The notes under the pieces are model-generated. The model was not told the origin of the DNA. It was given only the letters and a program-made list of their open reading frames with translations, and searched no databases. From assembly GCF_007115095.1 (NCBI RefSeq), contig NZ_SULH01000001.1:186001-250000 (forward strand): a DNA stretch of 64,000 nucleotides, given 5' to 3'. Numbering within the stretch: position 1 is the first letter of the stretch; every line of letters starts with the position of its first letter. Shown here in pieces: positions 1-7,426 of this stretch. This stretch comes from Levilactobacillus enshiensis (GTDB lineage Bacteria; Bacillota; Bacilli; Lactobacillales; Lactobacillaceae). The position numbers and the translations under genes were made by a program.

Positions 1-606
1 GGCGGCTCACGGAATACGGGTAACGTTGCCGGTGGTCACGTGCGGTCGGTCGATAAGGCTGCCTGGGCATACCGAATCGAATTACCCGATCGGGCCGTGA
101 CGGGGTCTGCTGGCGAGTTTGGTGCGACCAATAATCGTATGGAAATCATGGCGTTTCGTAACGCGTTGCAACGTTTGGTGGATTTAGGACAAACACAGAC
201 GGAAATTCAATTTGTTTTGGACTCACAATACGTCCTAAATGCCGTCACTAAAGGTTGGTTAGCGGGCTGGAAACGTCGGGGCTGGAAACGCAGTGCGGGA
301 CCGCTAGTTAACGCGGAACTGTGGCAAGATGTTGATCGGTTGTTACCACAGTTTAGCCACTTGACCTATCAGTGGACAAAAGGCCATGCGACCAATCAAG
401 GAAACGTCTTCGTCGACCATTTACTGAATGAAACAATGGACGGCATGCACCAGCGACCTGCTGGGGCAGACAGAACGGTAAAAGCCGCGCCAACACAGCC
501 TTTGTCTTCATCTAGTACGCCAACTACGCAACATCAGGCGGATACGGAACAATCGGTAGCTGATATCGCTCAGAGTCTGCGTAACCTACCGTTTAGCGAT
601 AATTAA
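1..606 (+). CDS. rnhA: Ribonuclease HI, 5'-truncated by the window edge
   Basis: Hydrolyses the RNA strand of RNA-DNA hybrids. The reading frame is open from base 1 and begins GGSRNTGN, the segment that normally follows the first catalytic Asp, so the true start lies upstream of the window. The other acidic residues are visible: Glu in NNRMEIMAF, Asp in VLDSQYV and Asp in GNVFVDHLL, with YQWTKGHATN in the expected handle/active-site loop. After the RNase H fold there is a Ser/Thr/Gln-rich tail of about 55 residues of unknown role. Family assignment is firm; only the N-terminus is missing. Confidence 0.9.
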   Translation, partial: GGSRNTGNVAGGHVRSVDKAAWAYRIELPDRAVTGSAGEFGATNNRMEIMAFRNALQRLVDLGQTQTEIQFVLDSQYVLNAVTKGWLAGWKRRGWKRSAGPLVNAELWQDVDRLLPQFSHLTYQWTKGHATNQGNVFVDHLLNETMDGMHQRPAGADRTVKAAPTQPLSSSSTPTTQHQADTEQSVADIAQSLRNLPFSDN

Positions 607-724
607 GGGTATAATGAGACCTAGATTTTACCTGTGGGTCAGCTAATTGGGGGGACTAGTACCCGTCAGCTAGGGGCTAGCCAAACACATCTTAAAAAAT
701 AGTAAGTAAATGGGGTACCGAATC

Positions 725-1183
725 ATGCAAGCAAAATTAATTCCATATCTGGAGTTTGAAAATGCCAAAGAGGCCATTGCCTATTATCAAAGTGTCTTTG
801 GTGCGACCGATGTTTATCGAATCAGCCCAACGGCCACGGAGGTTGAACAATTTGGGTTGGAACCAACGGTGGATCTAGACCAGATGACCATGAATGGTGG
901 CTTTCGTATCTTGGGCTTAAATGTTCAATGCGCAGATGCTTTAATGGGTCAGCCGACGTCATCGACGCTGATTTCGTTGATGCTTGCCGTGGATGAAGAT
1001 GACAGTGCCAGTGTCAAGGCACTCGATGCGCTTTACCAACGACTGGTGAAGTCAGACGTTAAGGTCATCAGTCCCTTCTCCAAGGTAACTGGTGGCAAGA
1101 TGGGCCAGATTGTTGATGCATATGGTATTACCTGGATTCTGCGGGAACAAGCCATGCCAGCCCAACCGGACACAGAAGACTAG
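725..1183 (+). CDS. VOC/glyoxalase-like (PhnB-type) protein
   Basis: A 152-residue protein beginning MQAKLIPYLEFENAKEAIAYY, typical of small PhnB/VOC-superfamily proteins, with one VOC unit covering the chain and C-terminal GQIVDAYGITWIL. The substrate cannot be deduced; members of this group are often annotated 3-demethylubiquinone methyltransferase-like or glyoxalase-like without proof. ATG at 725 matches the usual family start and has GGGG about 9 bases upstream; an in-frame ATG at 710 would add MGYRI but lacks a ribosome binding site. It is monocistronic, ending at the hairpin at 1224-1255. Confidence 0.75.
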   Translation: MQAKLIPYLEFENAKEAIAYYQSVFGATDVYRISPTATEVEQFGLEPTVDLDQMTMNGGFRILGLNVQCADALMGQPTSSTLISLMLAVDEDDSASVKALDALYQRLVKSDVKVISPFSKVTGGKMGQIVDAYGITWILREQAMPAQPDTED

Positions 1184-1223
1184 TGAAGCATGATGAACCG
1201 TTACATTTGGAAATTCAAGCGAG

Positions 1224-1255
1224 GGTTGTGACTGAGAATAGTCGCAGCCTTTTTT
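1224..1255 (+). terminator. Rho-independent terminator after the VOC gene
   Basis: A 10-bp stem (GGTTGTGACT with AGTCGCAGCC, two G-U pairs) and a 6-base loop are followed directly by a run of T. Confidence 0.85.
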
Positions 1256-1372
1256 AGTTGGAGAAGTGGGCTAATAGTTGTGGCGATATATCTCGAAGCG
1301 AGATCAGATATGAAGACTATTTTTATTTGGAACATGCAATGCATACACGCCTAGAAGGACGCTGAACAGTGA

Positions 1373-1378
1373 TATAAT
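1373..1378 (+). promoter_or_regulatory. -10 box of the solitary ATPase gene
   Basis: TATAAT lies 60 bases upstream of the ATPase start codon. No good -35 hexamer is seen at the proper distance. The predicted transcription start falls inside the adjacent heptamer tandem repeat. Confidence 0.55.
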
Positions 1379-1379
1379 T

Positions 1380-1421
1380 AAAACACAAAACACAAAACAC
1401 AAAACACAAAACACAAAACAC
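1380..1421 (+). repeat. Tandem heptamer repeat, six perfect copies of AAAACAC
   Basis: Six uninterrupted AAAACAC units fill the space between the -10 box (1373-1378) and the ribosome binding site (around 1425-1433) of the ATPase gene. Their number sets the leader length and possibly the transcription start. It is a perfect simple-sequence tract and could expand or contract by slippage. Confidence 0.95.
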
Positions 1422-1438
1422 TTAAAGGTGGAGTACTA

Positions 1439-2695
1439 ATGGCTTGGAGTTGGAGTGAGAAAGCAGCAGATGCATTAAACAACTGGTTTACGCCAAGTAT
1501 GCCCGCTGTTAAAAATTATGTTGATCGAGGTAACTTGGACAGAACGATTATGCGTGAATTTGCCCAGCGAGGAAGACAAGTGTTGGTTTATGGGCCAACT
1601 GGTGCTGGAAAGACAAGCATGGTCTTGGACAATTTAAAGAAGTTAGAGAAGTCCCATGGTACTAAAAGTGTTCGCGTCACCATGAGCAATAAAACGACAA
1701 TTGAAAGCTTTATTGCAGATGTTGCTGGTAGACTGCATTTGAGCAGAGTAGTTCAGAGAATTCAGACTAACGAAGACGGTGTTCAAGCAGAGGCAAAGGC
1801 TGGGCTGCGTTGGTTTTCCTTGCGGGCTGAAGTGCAGAGCCAAAGTACGAATCAAAATATTACTGAGCAATACATGGGAATTGATGATTTCGCGATTCTT
1901 GAGGAAGTCCTGTTTAAACGGAATACGGTTCTTATTGTTGATGATATGGAAAATCTATCCGTTGAAGCTGATGGTCTCAGAATTAGATTGGCAGAAATTG
2001 CGAAGAACATGTCTGATGATGCTGTTAACTACGAAGATTCTTATGCTAAGATTGTTTTTGTCGGAATTGCTGAAACGGCTAAGGAACTTTGGCATGATGT
2101 TCAGTCATTGAGGAGTCGCTTGGCAACGATAGCTGTCCCATACTTAAATGAAACTGAGAGCAAGCTGATTATTAAAACGGGTTGGGATAATGCCAAGTTA
2201 AAAAGTTCTGAACGGCAGATTGATAAGACAGTTTATATTTCCACCGGGATTGGCAAGGTGCTCCATGAACTGGGACGAAATGCGGGTTATGCAGCACTCG
2301 ATGAAAATAGTCAAACTATGAAAGATAAGTATATTACTGACGCGATTCAAGAAGTGTTTGCGGTTAATGAACTGGAGTACCGTTCACGGCTAGACAAAGC
2401 AAAGAATAAAACCAGTACTAAAACAACAGTAAGAAACTATGTTTTGTATGCAATGGCTAATTCTGAAGAAAATACGATGACGACGCAAGGAATTCTGAGT
2501 GCTGTTAATGAGCTACGCAACGGTAAAGAGATGAGCTCTAGTTCGCTAAGCCCGGTTTTAACTAAGCTTAAAGGGCCAGCTTTGGAAATTTTAACTAGTG
2601 ATGATCGTAATTATTGGCATTTTTCAGATCCAATGTTCAAAGCATATGTACGTGAACATAAGGATGAGCTCTTATTGAAAAAAGCAGAAGGTTAG
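1439..2695 (+). CDS. Orphan P-loop (AAA/STAND-like) ATPase with predicted winged-helix C-terminus
   Basis: A 418-residue protein. Walker A is GPTGAGKTS near residue 53, Walker B is VLIVDDMEN near residue 162, and a sensor-like segment KIVFVGIAE follows, so it is an AAA/Orc-like P-loop ATPase. The last 100 residues (TTQGILSAVNEL, SSSSLSPVLTKLKG, RNYWHFSDPMFKAYVR) look like a winged helix with the archaeal-type ATPase ending seen in DNA-binding STAND-like proteins. No signal peptide or membrane segment. It starts at ATG with AAAGGTGGAG upstream. It stands alone between its own promoter and terminator, and its base composition is visibly more AT-rich than its neighbours, suggesting acquisition. 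Function unknown; a defence or mobile-element role is conjecture. Confidence 0.75.
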   Translation: MAWSWSEKAADALNNWFTPSMPAVKNYVDRGNLDRTIMREFAQRGRQVLVYGPTGAGKTSMVLDNLKKLEKSHGTKSVRVTMSNKTTIESFIADVAGRLHLSRVVQRIQTNEDGVQAEAKAGLRWFSLRAEVQSQSTNQNITEQYMGIDDFAILEEVLFKRNTVLIVDDMENLSVEADGLRIRLAEIAKNMSDDAVNYEDSYAKIVFVGIAETAKELWHDVQSLRSRLATIAVPYLNETESKLIIKTGWDNAKLKSSERQIDKTVYISTGIGKVLHELGRNAGYAALDENSQTMKDKYITDAIQEVFAVNELEYRSRLDKAKNKTSTKTTVRNYVLYAMANSEENTMTTQGILSAVNELRNGKEMSSSSLSPVLTKLKGPALEILTSDDRNYWHFSDPMFKAYVREHKDELLLKKAEG

Positions 2696-2737
2696 CTGTC
2701 CTAAGACTAGAAGGAATTTCAAATAGTTCTTTATGTT

Positions 2738-2766
2738 AGCGAGTTCATTACGGAGCTCGCTTTTTT
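2738..2766 (+). terminator. Rho-independent terminator after the ATPase gene
   Basis: The stem AGCGAGTTC / GAGCTCGCT, with a 6-base loop, is followed by six T. Confidence 0.85.
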
Positions 2767-3011
2767 GTTTATGATTTAGCAGGGCTTATAAATATTAAAT
2801 TCAGGGGTGTGGGCCAAACGGTGGTTAATGTTCGCTGACTGTCTTGGGTTCCACGTTTTGACCGGATACGTTCGGAGTGCAAAAGAGTCTGGGCGTGTTG
2901 TCTTAGACTCTAGGCACGAAATCTCTGATAATTACCGTAGGGTTGGCTTATACCGGTTCAATCAGTTTTTACCGATGTGGTATCATGAGGGCAAGAGGAG
3001 TGATTGATGAT

Positions 3012-3620
3012 ATGGCAACAGAACGGGAAAAAATGACGGCCGGTCAGCCCTACGAACAATTCGATAAGGAACTGATCGACCGCCGAGTGTTAGCACGGAA
3101 GCAACTTAAGGCAGCTAATCAGCTCGATGATAACCAGCAACGCAACACCGCTTATCAGGCGCTGCTTGCGGACACTGGTGATGATTTCTTCGTTGAGGCC
3201 AGCTTCATGTTTGACTATGGCTGGAATATTCATATCGGGAACCATTTCTATGGTAACTACGATATGACTTTCCTGGACACCTGCCCAATTACGATTGGCG
3301 AACACTGCTACTTTGGCCCGAACATTGGGCTGTACACGCCAGTTCATCCATTGAACGCCATGGCTCGGAACAACGATGTTGAAATGGGGGCGCCAATTAC
3401 CATCGGTGATAATGCTTGGCTAGGTGGTCGGGTGACCATCTTGCCTGGCGTGACGCTGGGCAATAATGTGGTCGTTGGCGCGGGTTCTGTGGTAACCAAA
3501 TCGTTTGGCGATAACGTTGTGATTGCCGGCAACCCAGCCCGGGTGATCAAGCAGATTGACAACAGTGCTGCCGGTGATCAGCGGGCGCGCGAACAATGGC
3601 CGGATAAGTTGAAAAAGTAA
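3012..3620 (+). CDS. Sugar O-acetyltransferase, maltose/galactoside acetyltransferase family
   Basis: A 202-residue left-handed beta-helix protein that probably transfers acetyl from acetyl-CoA to a sugar hydroxyl. An N-terminal Mac domain (EREKMTAGQPYEQFD) is followed by hexapeptide repeats (ITIGEHCYFGPNIGLY, ITIGDNAWLGGRVTILPG, VVVGAGSVVTKSF, VVIAGNPARVIKQI). The catalytic His lies in TPVHPLNAMAR. ATG 3012 gives the family's usual start MATEREKM, although the nearest AGGAG lies 13 bases upstream. Physiological substrate unknown; members often act as detoxifying acetylases. Confidence 0.88.
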   Translation: MATEREKMTAGQPYEQFDKELIDRRVLARKQLKAANQLDDNQQRNTAYQALLADTGDDFFVEASFMFDYGWNIHIGNHFYGNYDMTFLDTCPITIGEHCYFGPNIGLYTPVHPLNAMARNNDVEMGAPITIGDNAWLGGRVTILPGVTLGNNVVVGAGSVVTKSFGDNVVIAGNPARVIKQIDNSAAGDQRAREQWPDKLKK

Positions 3621-3750
3621 CCACAATTGAGTTGAATTTCAAATTCTAATCATATTCTTAGATTACTATGGTTATCGGCTGTGTAACCGCTTTATTTGCG
3701 ATAGAAAAAACTTATCCATCCGCAAGATTTTACTAATTATTTTGACCGCG

Positions 3751-3756
3751 TATAAT
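3751..3756 (+). promoter_or_regulatory. -10 box of the BCCT transporter gene
   Basis: TATAAT sits 174 bases upstream of the BCCT ribosome binding site region, so the transcript would carry a long leader including the terminator-like hairpin at 3812-3861. No convincing -35 is seen. Confidence 0.5.
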
Positions 3757-3811
3757 GGACTTTGGATATCGTTTCAGAGAGATTGACAAAGGCAATTTGT
3801 ATTTAACGTTT

Positions 3812-3861
3812 AAGCGCTGTACAGGTGGCTCGCATGACGACCCCAGTTACAGCGCTTTTTT
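3812..3861 (+). terminator. Terminator-like hairpin in the BCCT leader (possible attenuator)
   Basis: A perfect 10-bp stem AAGCGCTGTA / TACAGCGCTT with a loop of about 26 bases is followed by a run of T, downstream of the TATAAT at 3751 and upstream of the AGGAGG at 3917. It could be an intrinsic terminator within the leader, implying read-through control. Alternatively it ends a short upstream transcript. Confidence 0.6.
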
Positions 3862-3929
3862 CGTACAATCTCGCCGGACATCATCCGCTGGAAGCTTGGC
3901 TTTCAGGAAACAAATGAGGAGGATTATTT

Positions 3930-5543
3930 ATTTTAGCGCGTAAAAATATTGATAAGTTAGTATTCGTGCCAACCATCGTTTTATTTATTCTCGCGTCATT
4001 GCTATTTATCTTAGGTGGGAATCAATTACAAACCACACTAAGTTCATTATTGAACTGGATTGATACTCGCATGTCATGGGCCTATATGATGGTGTACGTG
4101 GTCAACTTTTTATTTTTTATGTATTTGGCATTTGGTAAGTTTGGGAAAGTCAAATTGGGCGATCCTGACGACAAGCCTCACTACAGCAACTTTCAGTGGG
4201 GGAGCATGGTGTTTGCCACGGCGATCGATGCCAGCATTTTAATGCTGTCGATTGTCGATCCATTACGGTACTTACAGCATCCGGCGTTTGGTTTCAAGCC
4301 ATTCTCCAGCAATGCGTACAGTGCCGCTCACATGTTGGGCCAATTCAACTGGGGGCCAATGGCGTGGATGATGTTTGCGCCGGCCACGATTGCGATTGCT
4401 TACGTCTTATACGTCAAGCATGGTAAGGTTCAACGGGTCAGTGCAGCCATTACGAGTCTGCAAGGCGATAGCACGGGAAAAGTCGTTGCCCGTCACGTGG
4501 TCGACTTCTTAGTCGTCTTCGGTATCATGGGTGGTATCGGTTCTTCCGTGGGGATGGAAATTCCAATTATCTCCAAAGTGCTCAGTCGGCTTACCGGTGT
4601 ACAAGATAATTTAATGCTGAAAATTGAACTCTTTATCATTCTGTTTATCCTGTTTGCCGTCACGGTCTTCCATGGCCTGAACGGTGGGATCAACCGGTTA
4701 AGTTCCGCTCACATTTGGACGGCGCTAGGCTTATTGGCCATCATTTTAATTATCGGACCAACAATTTATATTTTAAACTCTGAAACCAACAGTATTGGCC
4801 TGATGGCCCAGAAATTCATCGCGATGTCGACGAATACCTTGCCTAACGGTGGGGACAGTACCGCACAGCAGGAAACTATTTTCTACTGGGGCTGGTGGTT
4901 GTCCTACATGCCAGTAATGGGGCTGTTCATTGCCCGGATTTCTAAGGGCCGGACGATTCGTCAGGTCTTAGTCGGGATGTTAACGTATGGGGCTTTAGGA
5001 TGCATGAGTTTCTACGCCATCTTCGGGGGCTACTCGTTGTGGCTTCAACGGACCGGTGCCGTTAACTTGGTCCACATTTTAAATACGCAGGGACAAGCTG
5101 CCGTGGTTGCCACGGTGATTGCAACCTTGCCATTTAAGATGATTATCTTAGCTTTGTACTGTATCTCTTGTTTCATCTTCTTGGCAACGACGATTTCGTC
5201 TTCCGCCTTCATCGTGTCATCATTTACCAGTCTGAACTTGGATGATGGCGAAGAACCTAGTCGCTGGAACCGGATGGTCTGGGTCGTTGTGTTCATCATC
5301 TTCTCCTTTGGGATTGTGATGGTCGGTGGCTTTAAGACCGTTCAAACGGTTTCGACGATTGCCGGGTTCCCGTTGATGTTTGTCTGCATCTTGTTGCTAC
5401 ATTCTATCTGGCACATGCTGGCGGCCAAACCCAAGCCGGTACCCGTTGTGGTGCCACAGCCCGTGGTTATTCGGCGGATTACGGTCGAATTGCCGCGTGC
5501 CGTTCGTGGGCCAATGATCTTATCCCCAGATCACGCACGGTAA
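3930..5543 (+). CDS. BCCT-family osmolyte (betaine/carnitine/choline) transporter
   Basis: A polytopic membrane protein of about 12 hydrophobic segments. The BCCT signature region is FYWGWWLSYMPVMGLFIARI followed by SKGRTIRQ. It probably imports a trimethylammonium compatible solute by cation symport. The first canonical start is GTG 3966 (525 residues), but AGGAGG at 3917-3922 is 43 bases away from it. That site is correctly spaced for ATT 3930 or TTA 3933, and the codons between read ARKNIDKLVF, coding-like sequence. I annotate from ATT 3930 with the start unresolved. The C-terminal 50 residues are a Pro/Val/Arg-rich cytoplasmic tail. Substrate not determinable. Confidence 0.85.
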   Translation: MLARKNIDKLVFVPTIVLFILASLLFILGGNQLQTTLSSLLNWIDTRMSWAYMMVYVVNFLFFMYLAFGKFGKVKLGDPDDKPHYSNFQWGSMVFATAIDASILMLSIVDPLRYLQHPAFGFKPFSSNAYSAAHMLGQFNWGPMAWMMFAPATIAIAYVLYVKHGKVQRVSAAITSLQGDSTGKVVARHVVDFLVVFGIMGGIGSSVGMEIPIISKVLSRLTGVQDNLMLKIELFIILFILFAVTVFHGLNGGINRLSSAHIWTALGLLAIILIIGPTIYILNSETNSIGLMAQKFIAMSTNTLPNGGDSTAQQETIFYWGWWLSYMPVMGLFIARISKGRTIRQVLVGMLTYGALGCMSFYAIFGGYSLWLQRTGAVNLVHILNTQGQAAVVATVIATLPFKMIILALYCISCFIFLATTISSSAFIVSSFTSLNLDDGEEPSRWNRMVWVVVFIIFSFGIVMVGGFKTVQTVSTIAGFPLMFVCILLLHSIWHMLAAKPKPVPVVVPQPVVIRRITVELPRAVRGPMILSPDHAR

Positions 5544-5562
5544 TCATTTAATCAACTAAAAT

Positions 5563-5608
5563 CAGTACCCGTAACCTGTAGCTTTTCCGGTTGCGGGTAC
5601 TGTTGTCT
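5563..5608 (+). terminator. Terminator after the BCCT gene
   Basis: A 14-bp stem CAGTACCCGTAACC / GGTTGCGGGTACTG (one G-U pair) has a 12-base loop. The T-tract is weak. Confidence 0.7.
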
Positions 5609-5781
5609 AAAGAAACAGCTGTCAGCTGGTCGTATGCGGGTGGTCAATAATGCTGAGGTTGCTCCGCCGATTGGCAAGTTAGCCAAGCTTAGATGATCGA
5701 ACCGGACATGAACGACAGTACGATTTTTAGTGTAGATATGATACAATGAAGCCGAATCATCCATTGGAGGGAATTATAGTT

Positions 5782-6255
5782 ATGGCAGATGAAAGTACCA
5801 ACGACGAAGCGACCAATCCGCTGTTCTTCCGGCGAATTTTGATTACCATCGATGAAGACGACCGGCCATCAACCAGTCGGGCGTTTCGCTTTGCCTTGAC
5901 GATGGCGCGCGATTATCAGGCCCATCTGGGCATTGCGTCCGTCTTGGAAAGCGATGATATTAGCATCTATGAGTCTTTAATGCCTACGAAATTAAATGAA
6001 AAACGTGACCACCTGCGGACTATTGTGCAGGAGTATGCAGCGAAGGCCCAAGCCTTTGGTGTCAACGATGTTCGGTCCATTATTGCCGAAGGTGGCGATG
6101 TGGACGACGTGGTTTTACAGAAGATTATTCCAGATTTTCAACCGGACCTGGTCGTTTGTGGCGCCGACGTCGACTTTGCTAGTCATGGTCATCCCGGTGC
6201 TATCGGGTTGCGGCTAGCTAAGAAATCAGACGTTTCAGTTATTGTGATTCGCTAA
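5782..6255 (+). CDS. Universal stress protein, UspA family (divergent nucleotide motif)
   Basis: A 157-residue cytoplasmic protein: FRRILITIDEDDRPSTSRAFRFALTMARDY at the N-terminus and DLVVCGADVDFASHGHPGAIG...SDVSVIVIR at the C-terminus follow the Usp fold. The ATP-binding G-2x-G-9x-G(S/T) pattern is imperfect (GADVDFASHGHPGAIG), so nucleotide binding is uncertain, unlike the paralogue at 43859. ATG 5782 is chosen because GGAGG stands 11 bases upstream; an in-frame ATG at 5746 overlaps promoter-like sequence. Monocistronic, ended by the hairpin at 6257-6295. Confidence 0.82.
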   Translation: MADESTNDEATNPLFFRRILITIDEDDRPSTSRAFRFALTMARDYQAHLGIASVLESDDISIYESLMPTKLNEKRDHLRTIVQEYAAKAQAFGVNDVRSIIAEGGDVDDVVLQKIIPDFQPDLVVCGADVDFASHGHPGAIGLRLAKKSDVSVIVIR

Positions 6256-6256
6256 A

Positions 6257-6295
6257 CCAAAAGGGTTCTCGCAATTTAGGCGGGAACCCTTTTGG
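6257..6295 (+). terminator. Strong hairpin terminator after uspA
   Basis: A 16-bp stem CCAAAAGGGTTCTCGC / GCGGGAACCCTTTTGG has a 7-base loop. It abuts TATAAT at 6298-6303, the likely -10 of the next gene. Confidence 0.8.
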
Positions 6296-6342
6296 TGTAT
6301 AATATACCTTACGAAAATGGTCACAGTAAGGGGGAGTTGACG

Positions 6343-7020
6343 ATGCAAGATAGTCCAATTCGCGGCTTTTTATTTGATCTCCATGGGGTCATTGCGGACT
6401 CGTGGCAATATCATTTGGCATCTTGGCAGGCGATTGCAGCGGAACTGAAGGTTCCCTGGACGCCAAAATTAACGCGGCTACTGCCGGGAATGAGTCGGCG
6501 TGAGTCACTCATGACGATTCTGAAATCCGTGAACCGCCAAAGTGAGTTCAGTGAGGACCAGTTGCTCGCCATTACGGACCATGAAAATGCGCTCTATCGT
6601 CAGTTCGTGGCGCAGATGACGCCGGCAAACCGGCTACCCGGGATTACCGCTTTTCTCGATGAACTTTTGGCCGCTAACTATCCAATCGCACTCGCTTCAG
6701 CTTCGACGAATGCGCCAGCCGAAATTGACCGGTTGGGATTGGGTCACGTCTTCACGAAGATTGTTGCGGCAGCGGATCTTCGCGCCAGTAAACCGGCACC
6801 GGACGTGTACTTGGCTGCAGCACGACTGATCGATCAAGCGCCCCAACGGTGTGTCGCCCTGGAGGATACCGTGACCGGCGTGCAGGCGGCCAAAGCAGCC
6901 GGGTGTCTGACCATTGGGATCAATCCCCAGCCATTACCTGGTGCGGATGCGATGTTGCCGGCAACGAACGTACTTAGTCTTGCAGCCGTGCAGCGGGTAC
7001 TCGGTCTGCCAACCGTTTAA
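6343..7020 (+). CDS. HAD-superfamily beta-phosphoglucomutase-like protein with altered motif I
   Basis: A 225-residue cytoplasmic HAD protein. Motif I is GFLFDLHGVIADS, motif II is ALASASTNAP, motif III Lys is in ASKPAPDVY and motif IV is ALEDTVTGVQAAKAAG; the cap segment LLPGMSRRESLMTIL matches beta-PGM. In beta-PGM and most HAD phosphatases motif I is DxD; here the second Asp, the general acid/base, is His (FDLHG). The nucleophile Asp remains. Catalysis may be altered or lost. ATG 6343 has GGGGGAG 6 bases upstream. Its 3' end overlaps the convergent DUF488 gene by 47 bp. No maltose phosphorylase lies nearby, so the substrate is open. Confidence 0.8.
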   Translation: MQDSPIRGFLFDLHGVIADSWQYHLASWQAIAAELKVPWTPKLTRLLPGMSRRESLMTILKSVNRQSEFSEDQLLAITDHENALYRQFVAQMTPANRLPGITAFLDELLAANYPIALASASTNAPAEIDRLGLGHVFTKIVAAADLRASKPAPDVYLAAARLIDQAPQRCVALEDTVTGVQAAKAAGCLTIGINPQPLPGADAMLPATNVLSLAAVQRVLGLPTV

Positions 7021-7366
7021 GCAGAAAATCTTTGAGAACCACAGCCTGGTTGTGGGCCTCATCCTTAGCGCCGTAGAGTAGGATGACGTCTTGGTCGGGT
7101 AATTGACCCGCCAGGAGATCTAAAAAGTCTGAGAGCGCTGGATTAGCCTGTATTTCGGCTAAATAGCGTTGTTGAAATTCCGGAAATTTCTCAGGATCGT
7201 GATTAAACCATTTGCGCAGGTCGGTCGAGGGACCAATCTCTTTTTCCCACGTGGCGAGTTGCGCGTTGACTTTGGAAATTCCGCGGGGCCATAGGCGGTC
7301 GACTAAAACGCGATAACCGTCGAGATCAGCGGGCTTGGCGTAAATTCGTTCGCATTTAATTGCCAT
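6974..7366 (-). CDS. DUF488-family protein
   Basis: A 130-residue protein with the DUF488 signature VLVDRLWPRGISKVNAQLATW near residue 20, HDPEKFPEFQQRYLAEI in the middle and VILLYGAKDEAHNQAVVLKDFL near the end. Family function is not established. The stop lies inside the end of the HAD gene on the other strand, so the two genes share 47 bp tail to tail. ATG at 7366 has GGAGAT upstream on the minus strand. Confidence 0.85.
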   Translation of the reverse strand: MAIKCERIYAKPADLDGYRVLVDRLWPRGISKVNAQLATWEKEIGPSTDLRKWFNHDPEKFPEFQQRYLAEIQANPALSDFLDLLAGQLPDQDVILLYGAKDEAHNQAVVLKDFLLKRLADRVPAARLQD

Positions 7367-7426
7367 AAAAGATCATCTCCATGGGTTCATTTTAGCATAG
7401 GTGTTTCAGAGGGGGCATTTTTAATC

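Noticed and set aside
1380-1421. Heptamer tract as a possible CRISPR or plasmid iteron array
   Set aside because: Units are contiguous without spacers, only 7 bp long, and lie between a -10 box and a ribosome binding site.
2807-3007. 66-codon plus-strand frame before the acetyltransferase
   Set aside because: No ribosome binding site or recognisable sequence, and it runs into the translation start region of the acetyltransferase.
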